Below are positions 19,657-31,589 of a stretch of 64,000 nucleotides of DNA, piece after piece; position 1 is the first letter of the stretch, and each line of letters opens with the position of its first letter. Position numbers and translations under genes: made by a program. Origin of the DNA: Beroe forskalii (lineage: Eukaryota; Ctenophora; Nuda; Beroida; Beroidae); the NCBI GenBank assembly GCA_011033025.1, contig WFMF01000086.1, forward strand, positions 310,001 to 374,000. The letters are read 5' to 3'. A model generated the notes under the pieces. That model ran no database searches. It saw nothing but the letters and a program-made list of their open reading frames with translations, and had not been told where the DNA came from.

Positions 19657-19950
19657 ATTCAAATTACTTTCTTTGATTTAAAGCCAATTTAGGAAGACCC
19701 TTTTGAAACAAAAATTGCCAAATTGTGACAAAAATGCCAAGAAAGTGATGGGAAGTTATTGAAAAGTAATGAGATAGCGATTGAGGGGTTTTGTTTGTGT
19801 GCTATTTGCTTAGCACCTTTGAAACCTGAATTTAAAAACGTAAAAAACGATGCAACTATTCATTCATATTAAAAACTCAGAAAGTGAACCGGGAAGAAAG
19901 TGTTGAGTACCCGTCACGAATACTATATAAACTGTTGAAAATTTAAAGTG

Positions 19951-20133
19951 TATACTAAGCGGTTACATGTCGAAGTGGTGACCGTATACCGCAACTTACA
20001 TGGTCGAGGCGACAGCCGAGACTGTGTAAGTTGGATAATGGACGAGGCGTGCCGAGTTCATTATCGAAGGTATCCGGTCACAGCTGAGATCATGGAACTG
20101 GATTATACCCCGACCGGAAACAGCTGGGACCTA
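19951..20133 (+). repeat. 228-bp structured segment, copy 2, left piece
   Basis: It matches 15411-15593 base for base apart from about two changes, then is interrupted by a LINE at 20134. The remainder of the copy resumes at 24064. The internal change breaks one pair of the 13-bp outer stem. Confidence 0.75.
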
Positions 20134-23100
20134 ATCTAGATGAATGCAACAAAAATCTTTTTAATATAAAAGACTTCCAATCTACATACCAATCTAAAAT
20201 GAGTGGTAAACATAAGGGAAGTGGTCTCGCAATTTATGTTAGGAATCACTTCTCTTTAGTGAATTAAGCATTTACAATCAGTGCTCTCCCTAACCTTGAA
20301 TCACTATTTATATCAATAAACAACACTTGTGACCAAAAACCCTATTACAATAGGGCGTACTGTATAGACCCCAAGTGGGAATGAACAAATTTTCATATCT
20401 GAACTGAATGTACTACTCCAGAAACTACCTCTTAATAATGTATACATTTGTGGAGACTTCAATATAGATCTACTAAAAAATTCGAAGTCTAAATTCGAAG
20501 ACATTCTATATAGTAATGGTTTTGCACCACTTATCTCAATAGCCACACATCACAAACCTGGATGCATACCATCATGTATTGATAATATAATAACAAACTC
20601 TACTGACTCTGTTACCACTTCTGGTATTTGTGATATTATATCAGGTCACCATTGTCCTGTTTTCTGTACAACATTAATTGAATTGAATTCATGTAGCGAT
20701 AAGTCTAGTAGTTTACCAAAGTATGATTTTAATGAAAGTAATATGATAAAATTTGAAAAATGAATTCACAAAGATTCTTACAGAGCAAAAAATTACTTTG
20801 TAGGTGCTATTTTTGATGAAAAAATTTTGATGAGTTACTCAATAACATCAGCAAACTTTGTTGAAAGTTGTTTTTTATTATGGATGAAAAGCTCTTGAAA
20901 AGTAAATGTAACAGAATCACCAACCCATGGATCACCTCTGGAATCATTGCATCTATAGCCAAGAAGGACTACCTCTACAACCTTTGGAGGCAGTCCATGA
21001 AAAAAAACTTAAATCTAAGGAAGGTGACCCAATACTTTATGATAAATATAAGGAATACAGGAAGGCACTTAAAAATACAATTAGTTCTGCTAAGAAGATG
21101 CATAAACAGAAGAAATTTGACAAGGCTAATGGAAATAGTGAGAGACTTGGAAAATTATAAATGAAAATACGGGAAACAGAAAGGCAAATAAGGCCATCCT
21201 TTATCATAGATGGCCATGTAATTGAAGAGAAAGAAAGGCGAGCCATAGCTAATGGATTCAACAAATATTTTACATCTATAGCTTCTAAACTTAATGAATG
21301 TGACGATGGTTTGCCCATAGAACCTATTCTAACTTCAAGGAATACCTCAAGGGGTTCTGTAGAGGCAAGTATATTTCTAGAACCATGCACTGCAGATGAA
21401 ATTAATGAAATTATTGTTGAATTTTCAGCCAACAAAGCCAGTGATATACCAGTCAAAGCTCTAAAATCTATTTCAAGCATTACCTCCCCCATATTAGAAA
21501 ACTTCTTTTTAATGTATTTATGTCTGTAGGGGTTTTTCCAAAATCTTAAAAACAGGGATAGTCAGTCCAGTCTATAAAAGAAGACCCTCAAAAATTTGAT
21601 AATTATAGACCTATCTCTACACTTCCAATCTTTTAGTAAGATATTTGAGAAAATTCTGTATAGGCGTATTTATAGCTTTCTCATCACTAAAAAATATACT
21701 ATATGAAAAACAATTTGGGTTTCACAAGGATCACTCAACTTCACATGCAATAAACTACTCTGTAAAGTATATAACTGATGAAATTGAACAAAAGAAACAT
21801 GTTATAGGTATATTCCTTGACTTAAGCAAAGCATTTGACACAATATGCCACAAAAACTTGTTCATAAACTTAATCACTATGGAATCCGTGGAAATTGTCT
21901 TAAATTAATAACTAGCTATCTATCAACTCGTCAACAAATCACCAAATTTGATGGGGTCCAATCTGAAGCAGACCCCATTCTTTTTGGTGTTCCTCAAGGA
22001 TCTGTAACTTGGTCCACTATTATTTCTAATCTATATAAATGACATTATCCACTCAGATGAAGGCAAATTCGTTATATTTGCAGATGACACAAATGTATTC
22101 ATTACAGCTGATAACCAAAAAGGAAGCTTATAAGCTGGCTAATAAGGTCCTTAAATCAATTGACATACATGAAAGCTAATCAACTCCATATCAACCTTAG
22201 TAAATGTGCTTATATGTACTTTAGACCCAATTTTAATCATAATGAGCGCCTGTCCTGTGCTCGATGTCTATATACAACCATGACCTAACCCTATCTTTAC
22301 ACAATCAGAAGATCAAAAAGTTGATAAAATACGATTTCTAGGTGTTATTATTGATGATAAACTGAATTGGGATAGTCAAATAGAACATCTTGAAAATAAA
22401 TCCTATCTACTATTGTACTTGTAAAGCGTGTAAAGAAATTCATCCCTCCTCACACTTCTCCAAAATTTACCAATCACTATTCTTACCACACCTTACCTAT
22501 GGATTATCTTGCTGGGGAGGTGTTTACCAGTCCAAGCTTCAAAAACTGTTTAATCTCCAGAAGCGCTGTATACGTATCCTATTTGGTGAAACTTATTCAT
22601 TTGACCATCCTGAGTATTATGCTTCCTGTGCTAGAACTAAAACATATGTAGAACACACGTCCCTTTAAAACCTATGATCTTGAACATACTAAAACCATTA
22701 TTTAATAAGCATGGGTTACTCACCCTTCAGAATATCTATATACCTTAAGGACCTTGATGGAGATTCTAAAAGCATTGAAGTACCAGTCTCCATCTCCAAT
22801 CTATGACAACCTTAAACTCTGCCCCAGAACTAATAACTTTAAACTCCTTATTCCAAAGCATAACCTTGATATATCTAAGAATAACTTTTTTGTACATCCT
22901 GTTAATAGTTGGAATTTATACATCACAAAAACTTTTTAGACCCCCTGATCTGACGGATTTAGCAGAACCCAATAACCTTATGATTATCGTCCCTGGTTCC
23001 AAAAAGAATTCAGACCTTACAATACCAATTGAAACATTTAAAAATCGCTTAGAACATATACTCTTAGAAAAACAAAAGTCTGGAATAGATAGTATTTGGA

Positions 23101-24063
23101 GTAGGGAAAATATTTCATGATTAACAGAACTGTTGTGTTTTAAACTTTATGAACTTTTCCCCTTTTTATGAATTTAATGAAATAAACGAAATTTTCTTAA
23201 CACAGCAGCCTTTTGGCCTGGTATGATTTTGATAAATTAAAATCAAGCTAACTGAAATTTTTAGTGTATGCATCTCCTTCATCTGTTAAAATTACCCCTG
23301 CCCCGAATTTTACCCCTTCCTTGCTCTGTCCCTTACTTTGGTACCCACTTATGCCTCTATGCCTCATTAAGATATAAATATCAAGCAAAAAACCTTTACT
23401 AATTTCCTTGTTCATCTCCATGAATTTTTCCTTGCTTAATTTTATTCATCCATGATCCCACCCACTGTCCCAGGGATGTGATTAAGCTGACAAGGCGAGA
23501 GCATCCTTTAGCTGCAGTGAAGTGTGTCAACCAAAAGTTGAAACTATCAAAATAATATACTGATTTGAGACTGCCTGAATAATTGGATTAATTAAGCCAT
23601 CAGGGCATCTCTTGCATGCTGAATAAGTATTATAGACACCTAGGCCTAGACTAGAATTATTCGATTAAGAAGTCAAGATCTGAGATCACTAATCCTACCT
23701 CAAGCCTGAAAACACCTACTCTTAATCTTTTTATTGTTGTAATTCTCCCACAAAACCATCCCCAGATTAATACCAGATTAATCTTAACCCTGCCTTTACT
23801 TAGCAAATCAACAACTTGATTATTCAGTTAATCTGCAAGGCTGAGTCCTTTCAGTACTATTTCTCTCTATCTGTGCTCATCTATATAAAATCCATATTAA
23901 TAAGAGATCTTAAAATTTGTTCAAAAAAGGGTGCCATAGACAATTATGTTCGAGATTTTACAGTGATATGATTATACTCGATTTATTTATTGATGTATTT
24001 TTAAATAAAGAAATTCTGTTAGCTACAAATGATAACTAATTGTTTTACTAACTAATTGTTTTA
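20134..24063 (+). mobile_element. decayed, 5'-truncated jockey/CR1-like LINE
   Basis: The borders are fixed by the split 228-bp segment. The element starts inside the endonuclease part of ORF2 and ends with a short repeated tail (ACTAATTGTTTT twice, about 24030-24062), as LINEs of this group do. A target duplication, if any, is only TA. The stretch from 23121 to the end (about 940 bp) has no coding frame and would be the 3' UTR. Confidence 0.8.
20140..23120 (+). pseudogene. LINE ORF2 remnant (endonuclease and reverse transcriptase)
   Basis: Pieces in several frames line up in ORF2 order: GSGLAIYVRNHFSL and YICGDFNIDLL (endonuclease, 20220-20470), IDNIITNSTD (about 20580), ANKASDIPVKAL (about 21430), FLDLSKAFDTICHKNL (about 21810), YGIRGNCLKLITSYLSTRQQ (about 21875), GVPQGSV (about 21990), FADDTNVFITADNQK (about 22075) and LPHLTYGLSCWGG (about 22485). 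There are many frame breaks. It belongs to the same family as the fragment at 31590-32600, which shares the NxFITA..K...AYxxANKxL pattern. Confidence 0.8.
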
Positions 24064-24108
24064 CTATTCTCTGACCAAACAACAGTATTTCTTCCCACTC
24101 GGGTCTGA
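24064..24108 (+). repeat. 228-bp structured segment, copy 2, right piece
   Basis: It matches 15594-15638 (CTATTCTCTGACC to GGGTCTGA). The two pieces of copy 2 are separated by exactly one LINE insertion. Confidence 0.75.
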
Positions 24109-24180
24109 AGACCCTCGTCGGGATTCAATGCTTAAGTAGATTTTTGAGTGCTCCTTTATAAAATCAAATTTCATTTAAAG

Positions 24181-25165
24181 TCATGCGATGCCATCGTCTC
24201 TTAGTTTGACGTTATCCGATGACATGTTCTTGTAGGGTTTGATGGTGCTCAGGTCGCAACACTCGGCTACGACCAGGGTATTGAACATCAGTTTGCAACA
24301 ATTGATGACGGAATGAAGAACAGTCATGCTCTCCAGAGGGGCATTGGTTGCTCGCAAAGTTCATCCTCTTAGCGCCGCTGCAACCAATCAACCGCTAGCG
24401 TAAAAAGCCGAAAATATACGTACTCCAACTTTTTCGCCTCCGTTCACCAACGTCATACATCAAATAATGAATTACCAAAAACTTCCTTCTGTCACTCCCC
24501 AATATAATAGTTCTCAAGAGTCCAGTCACACCTGTAACAATGTGCCGCAGACTGCCCACTGATAAGACCTCTCAATTTGCCATCAATCATACATTCTTAA
24601 TATTAAATGAAACGTTCGCTTGATAGTCAGTGATATCAACCACCGTATTTGGTTGCTCTTTCGTGGTACCTCTCGAAAAGAGCTTTACACAGTTCGTAAG
24701 TTTCGTCCTGAAGTACCATACACAAAGGCTTAACAGAGAAATTTGAGTTCGATATGGGATTTCAAACACTGTTTTATGTATTGCTTCAGTCTTGTCGACA
24801 ATCTTCACTACAGCAAATCCCATGGTAACCATCTTATTCCACTTCTCCTTTTATTTCAATCTGATTACCTGCCCCGTCAAGTCCATCCTTGAGAGTTAAA
24901 CTCAATCACCTTCATAGAAGGTCTGAGGATTCCAACTTCATGGAATTGCTTGACTGTAACCCTAAGATAGTCCATAGCAATCTGGTACGAAGACACCCTA
25001 GGAAGCTAGTTTTTCCTTGATGATTTCATACATGTCTGGTACTACTTTAACTACACGCTTCATTTTTTCCCTGTCGTAAAATTCTTCTTGGAGGGATTAC
25101 TGACCCCACACTTCTCTTGAGGAAGTTCTGAGGAATCTCAGTTCTCTTCATTTCAGAGTCCGTAT
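24181..25165 (-). pseudogene. RAG1-like transposase remnant (ProtoRAG/RAG1L type)
   Basis: Minus-strand pieces in shifting frames line up in the order of the RAG1 core. They are: a helical region (REKMKRVVKVVPDMYEIIK, about 25085-25030; ASRVSSYQIAMDYLRV-like, about 25000); GLDGAGNQ (about 24880), matching the site of the first catalytic Asp (RAG1 has CDGMGD); VFE, then PISNSNFSVKPLCMVLQDE (24770-24700), against FEEPKPNSELCCKPLCLML in RAG1; MIDGKLRGLISGQSAAHCYRCD (24590-24530; key residues IDGK and the CxxC), against the RAG1 CTLCD knuckle; and PLESMTVLHSVIN (about 24340), against the region around the second catalytic Asp, which appears replaced here. A stop lies at 24181. The breaks I could follow are single-base shifts. 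RAG1L proteins are DDE transposases with RSS-like ends; no RAG2-like frame or element ends were found. A Transib relative is the alternative; the KPLC motif favours RAG1L. Confidence 0.6.
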
Positions 25166-25940
25166 CTAGAACAAATGGATGCATTAAATGATTGATGAAT
25201 TGATTAAATGATGGATGAGCAATGAATAAAACGATTGAATTAATTCATGATGCTGGCTTCATGAGACATATAGAAGCTGGTCTGACCAAGTGAATAGACA
25301 TTAAATACTTGTTTTACCAGAGCTTTTTGAACCCTCCAATTGGTGGACCTGGAGGAATTTCGTCTTTGATCTGTCAGTACTTTGGTATTCTTAGGTTCAT
25401 TTCCAATTATAGCCGATGCTGTTACACGTCAAGTATCGATAAATAGCTGCAAATGCTGCTTTTAAAGTTTGGACGAAAACTGTCATGAATTGAGTCTACC
25501 CAGAACGGACTCAAAATAATAATAATATTGATTATGAGATAATCATGGTATTGGTATTATAAAGTTAGTTTCAGTTGCTGCAGTGCAGTATTTTCTGTTA
25601 AAAAGGTCAGACTTTCTCCCAACGAACTAAGCCATCTATGAATAGAACTGCTTAATAAGACTGAAGAATTTTAAAGAGAAAGAAATCTAACATAACAAAA
25701 ACAGATTAATCAAATCGAGGAAGTCATTATCTCTGTTTCTTTTTTCAACTGAAATATATTTTTTTCAATATATAAGCCATCAAAAGCATTAACTCATTAA
25801 AGCAACAGCGAAAATCTACCAGGAATTATAGATAGTAAATTTAATGTTTAAAAGACTTGAAAAGGCCTTTTTATGTTTCTATTTATCTTCCAGTAAACAT
25901 ATGTTGTTAGTGAAATCCTTGCAGCTGTAAGTTACCATCG

Positions 25941-27848
25941 TCACAATTTTAGTATAGTGTTGATGATGCCAGTAACAAACGCTATCAGATACGCTATGAA
26001 AGTAAGATATGTGTTTTTCCTGTTTGTTTTGTATATTTTTGGAATTGTTTTTGTTTTTCTGTTAATATTGGAAATTAAATCTTTCTCTCGCACCATGATG
26101 TAGGTAATAGGTGTACTTAATAACACAAGCACAAAGAGTAACAGGGATTCAGGGGTGGAAAAGGCACCTGAATATATGTCACAACTCACAATGATTGAAT
26201 AATATTGTATTTTACATCCATTGCAATGATAAAGATCATGATTCATGTTAACTTAGAATAAACATTCGTGGACATGAGTAGAATGTGTAAATGTACATCA
26301 CAGGAATATAACAGAAAAATACCAATGCTTAGTAATTCAGTTTTCACACCCACAAATGTATCTTAATAGCAATTTATGGCAATTTAATAGAGTTGAGACA
26401 ATACACCACAACAACAACCATGATTAAAACTGTGATGATGACCCATGTTAAAGTAAGCAAAATAGTATATTACTTTGAAAGTTACATTTGTCACTCCCTT
26501 TCAAGTTTGCTCAAAAAGAAGAGCAAACCTGACACCCTTATGCCAAGATTCAAATGGCTCAAACATTATGTAGAAGTGAGTTTGAAGATAGAACACGCAG
26601 TACACCACTGTTGCTTACAATATTATTATCTGCCTCAACCAAGGTGTTTAAAGTCAAGCTCAGCTGACTGAAGATATGAAATGCCAAACCAGTTCAGAGA
26701 ATGAGGGTTCTAACACAAGTGTAAGAAACAGTTGAAGACAATCTTCCCGACCGATCTCCTCTGAAGATGGCTACTGTTGTTGTAAGCAACAAAGTGATTC
26801 TTACCACATTTTTAGAATCCTGCCAAACAGACACTGTTTATTAGATGGGGGAAAACAGGGGCAATTTTGATAAACACGATTCTCGCTGTAAAGGGGTAGT
26901 AAAAGCACACACATGACCTGGTCAAAGGGAGATGACAATAAAGGTATTTCCATGTTGTATCAGTTTTGCCGGATATATTGTCAGCTCATACCACTATGCA
27001 CTGTTGATGAAAATTTATCAGAAAAACAAAACATTGTTGAATGATGAATCTATATATTATGACTATAGGTAGGTACAGTCTGCAATATACCGTTTAGATT
27101 CTACAGTGATAATTATAGCGTGCAATCATTTTTCAACTAAATATGTGTGTAATACTAATCATACGATTGGTCAATATTACCTTTTCTTGCATATCACTGT
27201 TTGAAATTTATAGTTCAATACAATTGCAAACATTGAAGAAAAACAAAATTTTTAAATTATCAACTGAAATTCCGACAGTTAAAACCCAATTTAACACTCT
27301 ATACTTATATTATATTTCACACATATTGTATTGGCGCGGCAACCTGTTGTGCCCACGTGACGTCATCATGCTGAGTTCTATAAACCGCAATAATTCGGCC
27401 TAATTGAGATAGAGGCATGGGGATTTCACCATTGTATAACATGCAACGTGAGAAGTGATAAAATCATAACCATTTTAATTTTCTTAAAAGTCAATTCTAT
27501 AGTGAACTACCCCTTTAAAAAAAACGGTTTCAGATACATCTTCATCTGTATCTGCAAATAATGATGAATTTAGGTATTAATTAACACAACATTGAATGAG
27601 ATTTATATTCCATTATTTCAATACAATGACAGCTTATTATTTTCTGTTACCAATTTTATGAAAGAGCATCTCAGTTGTGCTGAGGCTAGCTACCAAAGGG
27701 AGTGATAAAACTCTAATCAAAGTATCTTGGACATTTCAATGAATATGTTATGCAAGCATTAGGTAGATGATACCTGTAGTTGTGGTGCCTTGGATTCATC
27801 AGAATACTCAGGTCTGATTCCAATAAAATCTGAGTCTGTGCTGCTCAT
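25941..27848 (-). CDS. small membrane protein gene, first and last exons only
   Basis: A start exon at 27848-27774 encodes 25 residues (MSSTDSDFIGIRPEYSDESK, then APQLQ) and ends at CAG/GTATCA in phase 0. A last exon at 26167-25941 follows a TATATTCAG acceptor and encodes two hydrophobic segments around a basic loop: LLLFVLVLLSTPITYIMV, REKDLISNINRKTK and YLTFIAYLIAFVTGIINTIL. Linking them into one gene is inference; the middle exon or exons were not found. The last exon faintly recalls the C-terminus of CD225/dispanin proteins (basic loop, second membrane helix), but this is weak. The two exons could also belong to different genes. Confidence 0.35.
26889..27518. mobile_element. probable MITE
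   Basis: The ends are short inverted repeats: TAAAGGGGTAGT at the left, ACTACCCCTTTAA at the right. They enclose about 630 bp of AT-rich non-coding DNA with one CG-rich patch at 27330-27370. The target duplication is unclear. Confidence 0.45.
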
Positions 27849-27934
27849 GATCTATTAAATTTAGAATCATAGTCAGTGGGTTGCAGGATGAAGAGTGTAC
27901 TTATAGGTAATATGTATAATTTATAAGATCAAGG

Positions 27935-29140
27935 AGGCTCTCTCTCAGGATCATAGAGTCTTCCCCTAGATCAAAGACAATCTCCCAGATTAAGGTGACC
28001 TCCCAACATCAGGGACACTATCTCAGCATCAAGGAGACTCCTCTCAGGATCATGGGACTTCTTCCTTTGGGATCAGAGAGACTTTCTCAGGATCAGGAGA
28101 CTCTTCAGGATCATAAGGGGGTTTTCCCCTAGGATCAAGTTTAGGATCAAAGAGACTCTCTCAGGTTTGGGGGGGCTCTCCCCGGGCCCAAAGGGCTCTC
28201 CCGGGAAAAAACTTTCCCAGGATAAAGGGCCCCCCAGGATCAAGGTGACTCCCCAAACCAAGGGAAAATTCTCAGCATAAAGGGGGCTCTCAGGACCCGG
28301 AGGTTTTTTTCCCGGATCGGGGGAGACTCCCCCGGACCCTAAGTCTTCCCTGGCCCAAGGGGCTTTCTAAGTCTTCCCCCTAGGATAAAGGGGACTCTCT
28401 GGGGGTTAGGGGGGGTTTTTCTGGGATAAAAGGGGGTTTTCCCCGGGGGGCCCGGGGGAGACTCTCTCAGGATCAGGGGGGAACTCTCTCAGGTTTCAAA
28501 AAGGACTCTCCCCGGGAAAAAAGAGATTTTCTCCCCAGGATTTTAAGGGGGGCTACCCCAAGGATAAAAGGGCAATCTCCCAGGATTGGGGGGCTCCCCC
28601 AACATCGGGGGAGACTATCTCCCCCCAACATAAAAGGAGATTTCCCCAGGATCATATATTCCTTCCCTTGGGATCGGGGAGCCCTCTCCCCCAGGATCAG
28701 GAGACTCTCCCCAGTATCAAAAATCTGGGTTTCTTTTCCGGGAAAAAAGGAATGTCCCAGTTTAAAGGATACCTTGGCCTCCTTTTTGGGGGAATAGGGG
28801 GGCCCGATCTCAGCATCAAGCCACCCGGGGGTTTCTCTTGGGACCCATAGGCCCTTTAGCATCAGGGGACACTCCCCAGGATAAAGGGAGATTTTCTCGG
28901 GTAAAGGGGAGACTCTTTTTAAAAAAGATAAAAGGAAATTTCAGGATCAGGAAAATTTTTGCAAGATCTAGGATGTTTGCCCAAAAAAAGGTTCCCTGGG
29001 GTTTTAATTAACTGTTTTAAGGTGTGGCCTCCTCTTTCAGGAAATAGGGGGGGCGATCTCCCTAAAGGAGACTCTTTTTGACCCGGGGTTTTTTGGCACC
29101 CCAGGGAAAACTCTCAGGATCAAGGAGACTCTTCTTGGAT
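27935..29140. repeat. degenerate minisatellite (about 30-bp unit, CAGGATCAAGGAGACTCTCT-like)
   Basis: Dozens of variants of CAGGATCA..GAGACTCTC follow each other. From about 28140 the copies carry inflated runs of G, C, A and T that look like consensus errors rather than biology. The open frames across it are by-products of the repeat. Confidence 0.75.
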
Positions 29141-29169
29141 GAATAATTCATTAATTCCACCCCAGGAAC

Positions 29170-29192
29170 AAAATAAAATAAAATAAAATAAA
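29170..29192 (+). repeat. AAAAT microsatellite
   Basis: Four tandem copies of AAAAT directly after the minisatellite. Confidence 0.8.
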
Positions 29193-29956
29193 GTATTTTG
29201 ATTAACACATCAACAATGTTTTCATAAATCAACCGCCTTCAAACTTCCACTATTAACTGGATCTTCCAGCCTCTAATGAGATAATTAAAATTAAAAAATA
29301 TACCTAGGTAACAAAACCTGCAATACTTATGAAAAGGAATGATAACCAGATATTATTAATTATCAAACTTAAAAATATGCTGATTAAAAAACATGAAATT
29401 TGAATGCTTTAATAATTTAAATAAATTTTAAAAAAACATGTGAATATAATAAGTTGGGAATTTAAGTACATTAAAGAGAAGTAATTGATCGCTGAGTCTG
29501 ATTACAAAAGAAATAGCTTCCCATACACATGGAGATAAGTCATAAAAATGGCAACACATAATGAAGTTGAAAAGAATGAAAAAATATTAATACCGTAAGT
29601 TGAAGGAGACACCTCTTCTCTTAGAAAAAAAAGGGCTTTTTTCTTAAGAAAAAAAATCTACTTTTCTTTTGTTTTCTCTAAGTAATTCACAGTTTCTATC
29701 TTGGAGAATTTAAAAACGTCTGGGAAAAATTTTTCCCGTAGTAGTAGATACTATTAGCCCCCCCCAAAACAATCATTTTTAAAAAAACTCTAATCTACAT
29801 TTTTAAAATTTATCCACTGAACAATCTTTCACTAAAAAATTTGGGAGTTTTTTTCCATAATTCTCTAAAAAACGTTCAGTAATAAACCCCTTTTGCAGCC
29901 TCTGAATACTTTTTGGAATACTGTTCTTAATCTTAAGACTTGAGATCAGGTTTTGC

Positions 29957-30304
29957 CTAAATTTTTTTCTGAAATTTAATATGATTCAACCCATTAATAT
30001 TCTTAAAAACTTTTAAAAAAATTTCAATAAGGTCACCACTTTTAAAGTCCCTTTTAGCCAATTTTGTGAGCTGCAGGCATCTCAAAATTTTCTCCAAAAG
30101 GGATGGGAAATTGGTCCCCTCAATCATACCCCCTAAAAACGCCTTTGGACACTTTAAACTAAGGGGTTGGGGACCAAATTTTCCCTGCCCCTGGAGATGG
30201 ATTCCCCAGCTGAACTCCATTCTAGAAAATTTTGGCCTTATCAAAACTTTTATATACAGACCTAGGATCCCAAAAAAAAGCATCTTGTCAGAATGTTTTC
30301 CCAA
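29957..30304 (-). pseudogene. LINE ORF2 C-terminal fragment
   Basis: A 115-codon minus frame ends with LTKLAKRDFKSGDLIEIF and KVFKNINGLNHIKF. This resembles the region after the reverse transcriptase in many invertebrate LINEs (R.RGDLIE.FKI.NGI). The surrounding consensus is homopolymer-rich and unreliable. Confidence 0.5.
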
Positions 30305-30482
30305 ATTTTACCAAACCTTTATAATCCAAAAAAATAAAATTTAAAAAAAGATTTCATTGTCTGTTTCACCAATTTGCAATGTTGTTTTCCCGACAGATAA
30401 CAGGCTTTTAAAATTTGAAAAAAAAAATGTTTTTTTTCCCAAAAAAAATTTTAAAAATAAAACATAAAATTTCCAAAATTTT

Positions 30483-30582
30483 NNNNNNNNNNNNNNNNNN
30501 NNNNNNNNNNNNNNNNNNNNNNNNNNNNNNNNNNNNNNNNNNNNNNNNNNNNNNNNNNNNNNNNNNNNNNNNNNNNNNNNNN
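30483..30582. other. assembly gap (100 N)
   Basis: Exactly 100 N, the conventional size for a gap of unknown length. The left flank (about 29640-30482) is rich in suspicious homopolymers. Frames reported across it have no meaning. Confidence 0.99.
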
Positions 30583-31589
30583 TGTTTTTCCAAACTGTTA
30601 GTGCTGAGTATATTCGATAAAACATAACTAAAAACGTATTATCATGCAAATATGCTAATCGAGGGCGCAATCTCAGACTTAATAATGTATAATTAAATAG
30701 CATATACACTGCAATTTAAAATCGTTAGATGTGAGGTAGCCCACGGGTGGAAACAAGCACCAGCACTTCCATCCTTCATCCCTGCCTGATAACACGTCTC
30801 TACTTAATTATCATCACAATTAAATTATCAATTCAGAATAAAACAAATGTTCAGAATAAAACAAATGTTTATTTTGCATCTCATTCTTCATTCCTAATTA
30901 ATAAATATATTCTAAACAAATAATCCCACACAGACTTGAGTTATAGATATCATTAAATGAGGTAAATTAGATCCGAATAGAGGCCAGAGTTTTAATGTGA
31001 GAAGATTTATTTTCCTAGGTTCAGTTCTAACCTTTGTGGAGGCCTACTACCTTGTGTCCTAGGTAGGCTCTGGATTGATGGCGAAATGGGGGTCACAAGG
31101 CTTTGGGCTTACTGCTTCCCTAATGAACCATCAGAGCTGAGATATAACCTTTTAGTCAGATATATTTTCAGAGTGGTTAAAGTATAAGGAACTGAACCTA
31201 GTAATTGACCACTTTTCAAGTATAAAAGATTGTCAATAGCAAATTCAATACAATTAATTAAAAATATAAATAAACTTATAAAGTTATTATTATTAAATCA
31301 TATTATCTCATTCATTATTGAATAAATGGGTTTTAAACTTAGAATGTAGTTTTGGTAATACGAAATTGTAATGAAATGCACTACTAAGTATGTAGTGGTT
31401 GATTTATCTAAGAATTTATAGAATAGTACATATAACAAAAGGCAGCCATAACCAATATCGTCATAAGTTGTCGTTGCTCAGAACTTCAGTGTGGTTGTTG
31501 TCAAGGAACTGAGGCTGTCAAGCCTCATTCCAGGGGGGACATTGATTCAGACCTTATAAATGCCATAGTCTAGCTATTCAGAACATTTT

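Noticed and set aside
24587-24832. 81-codon minus frame as an independent gene or ATPase fragment
   Set aside because: Only its first half is in the RAG1-like frame; after VFE the homology continues in a neighbouring frame.
28473-28862. Pro/Gly-rich frame in the minisatellite
   Set aside because: A translation of repeats in a corrupted consensus.
30341-30709. Frames spanning the N gap
   Set aside because: The translated X run is the gap itself.
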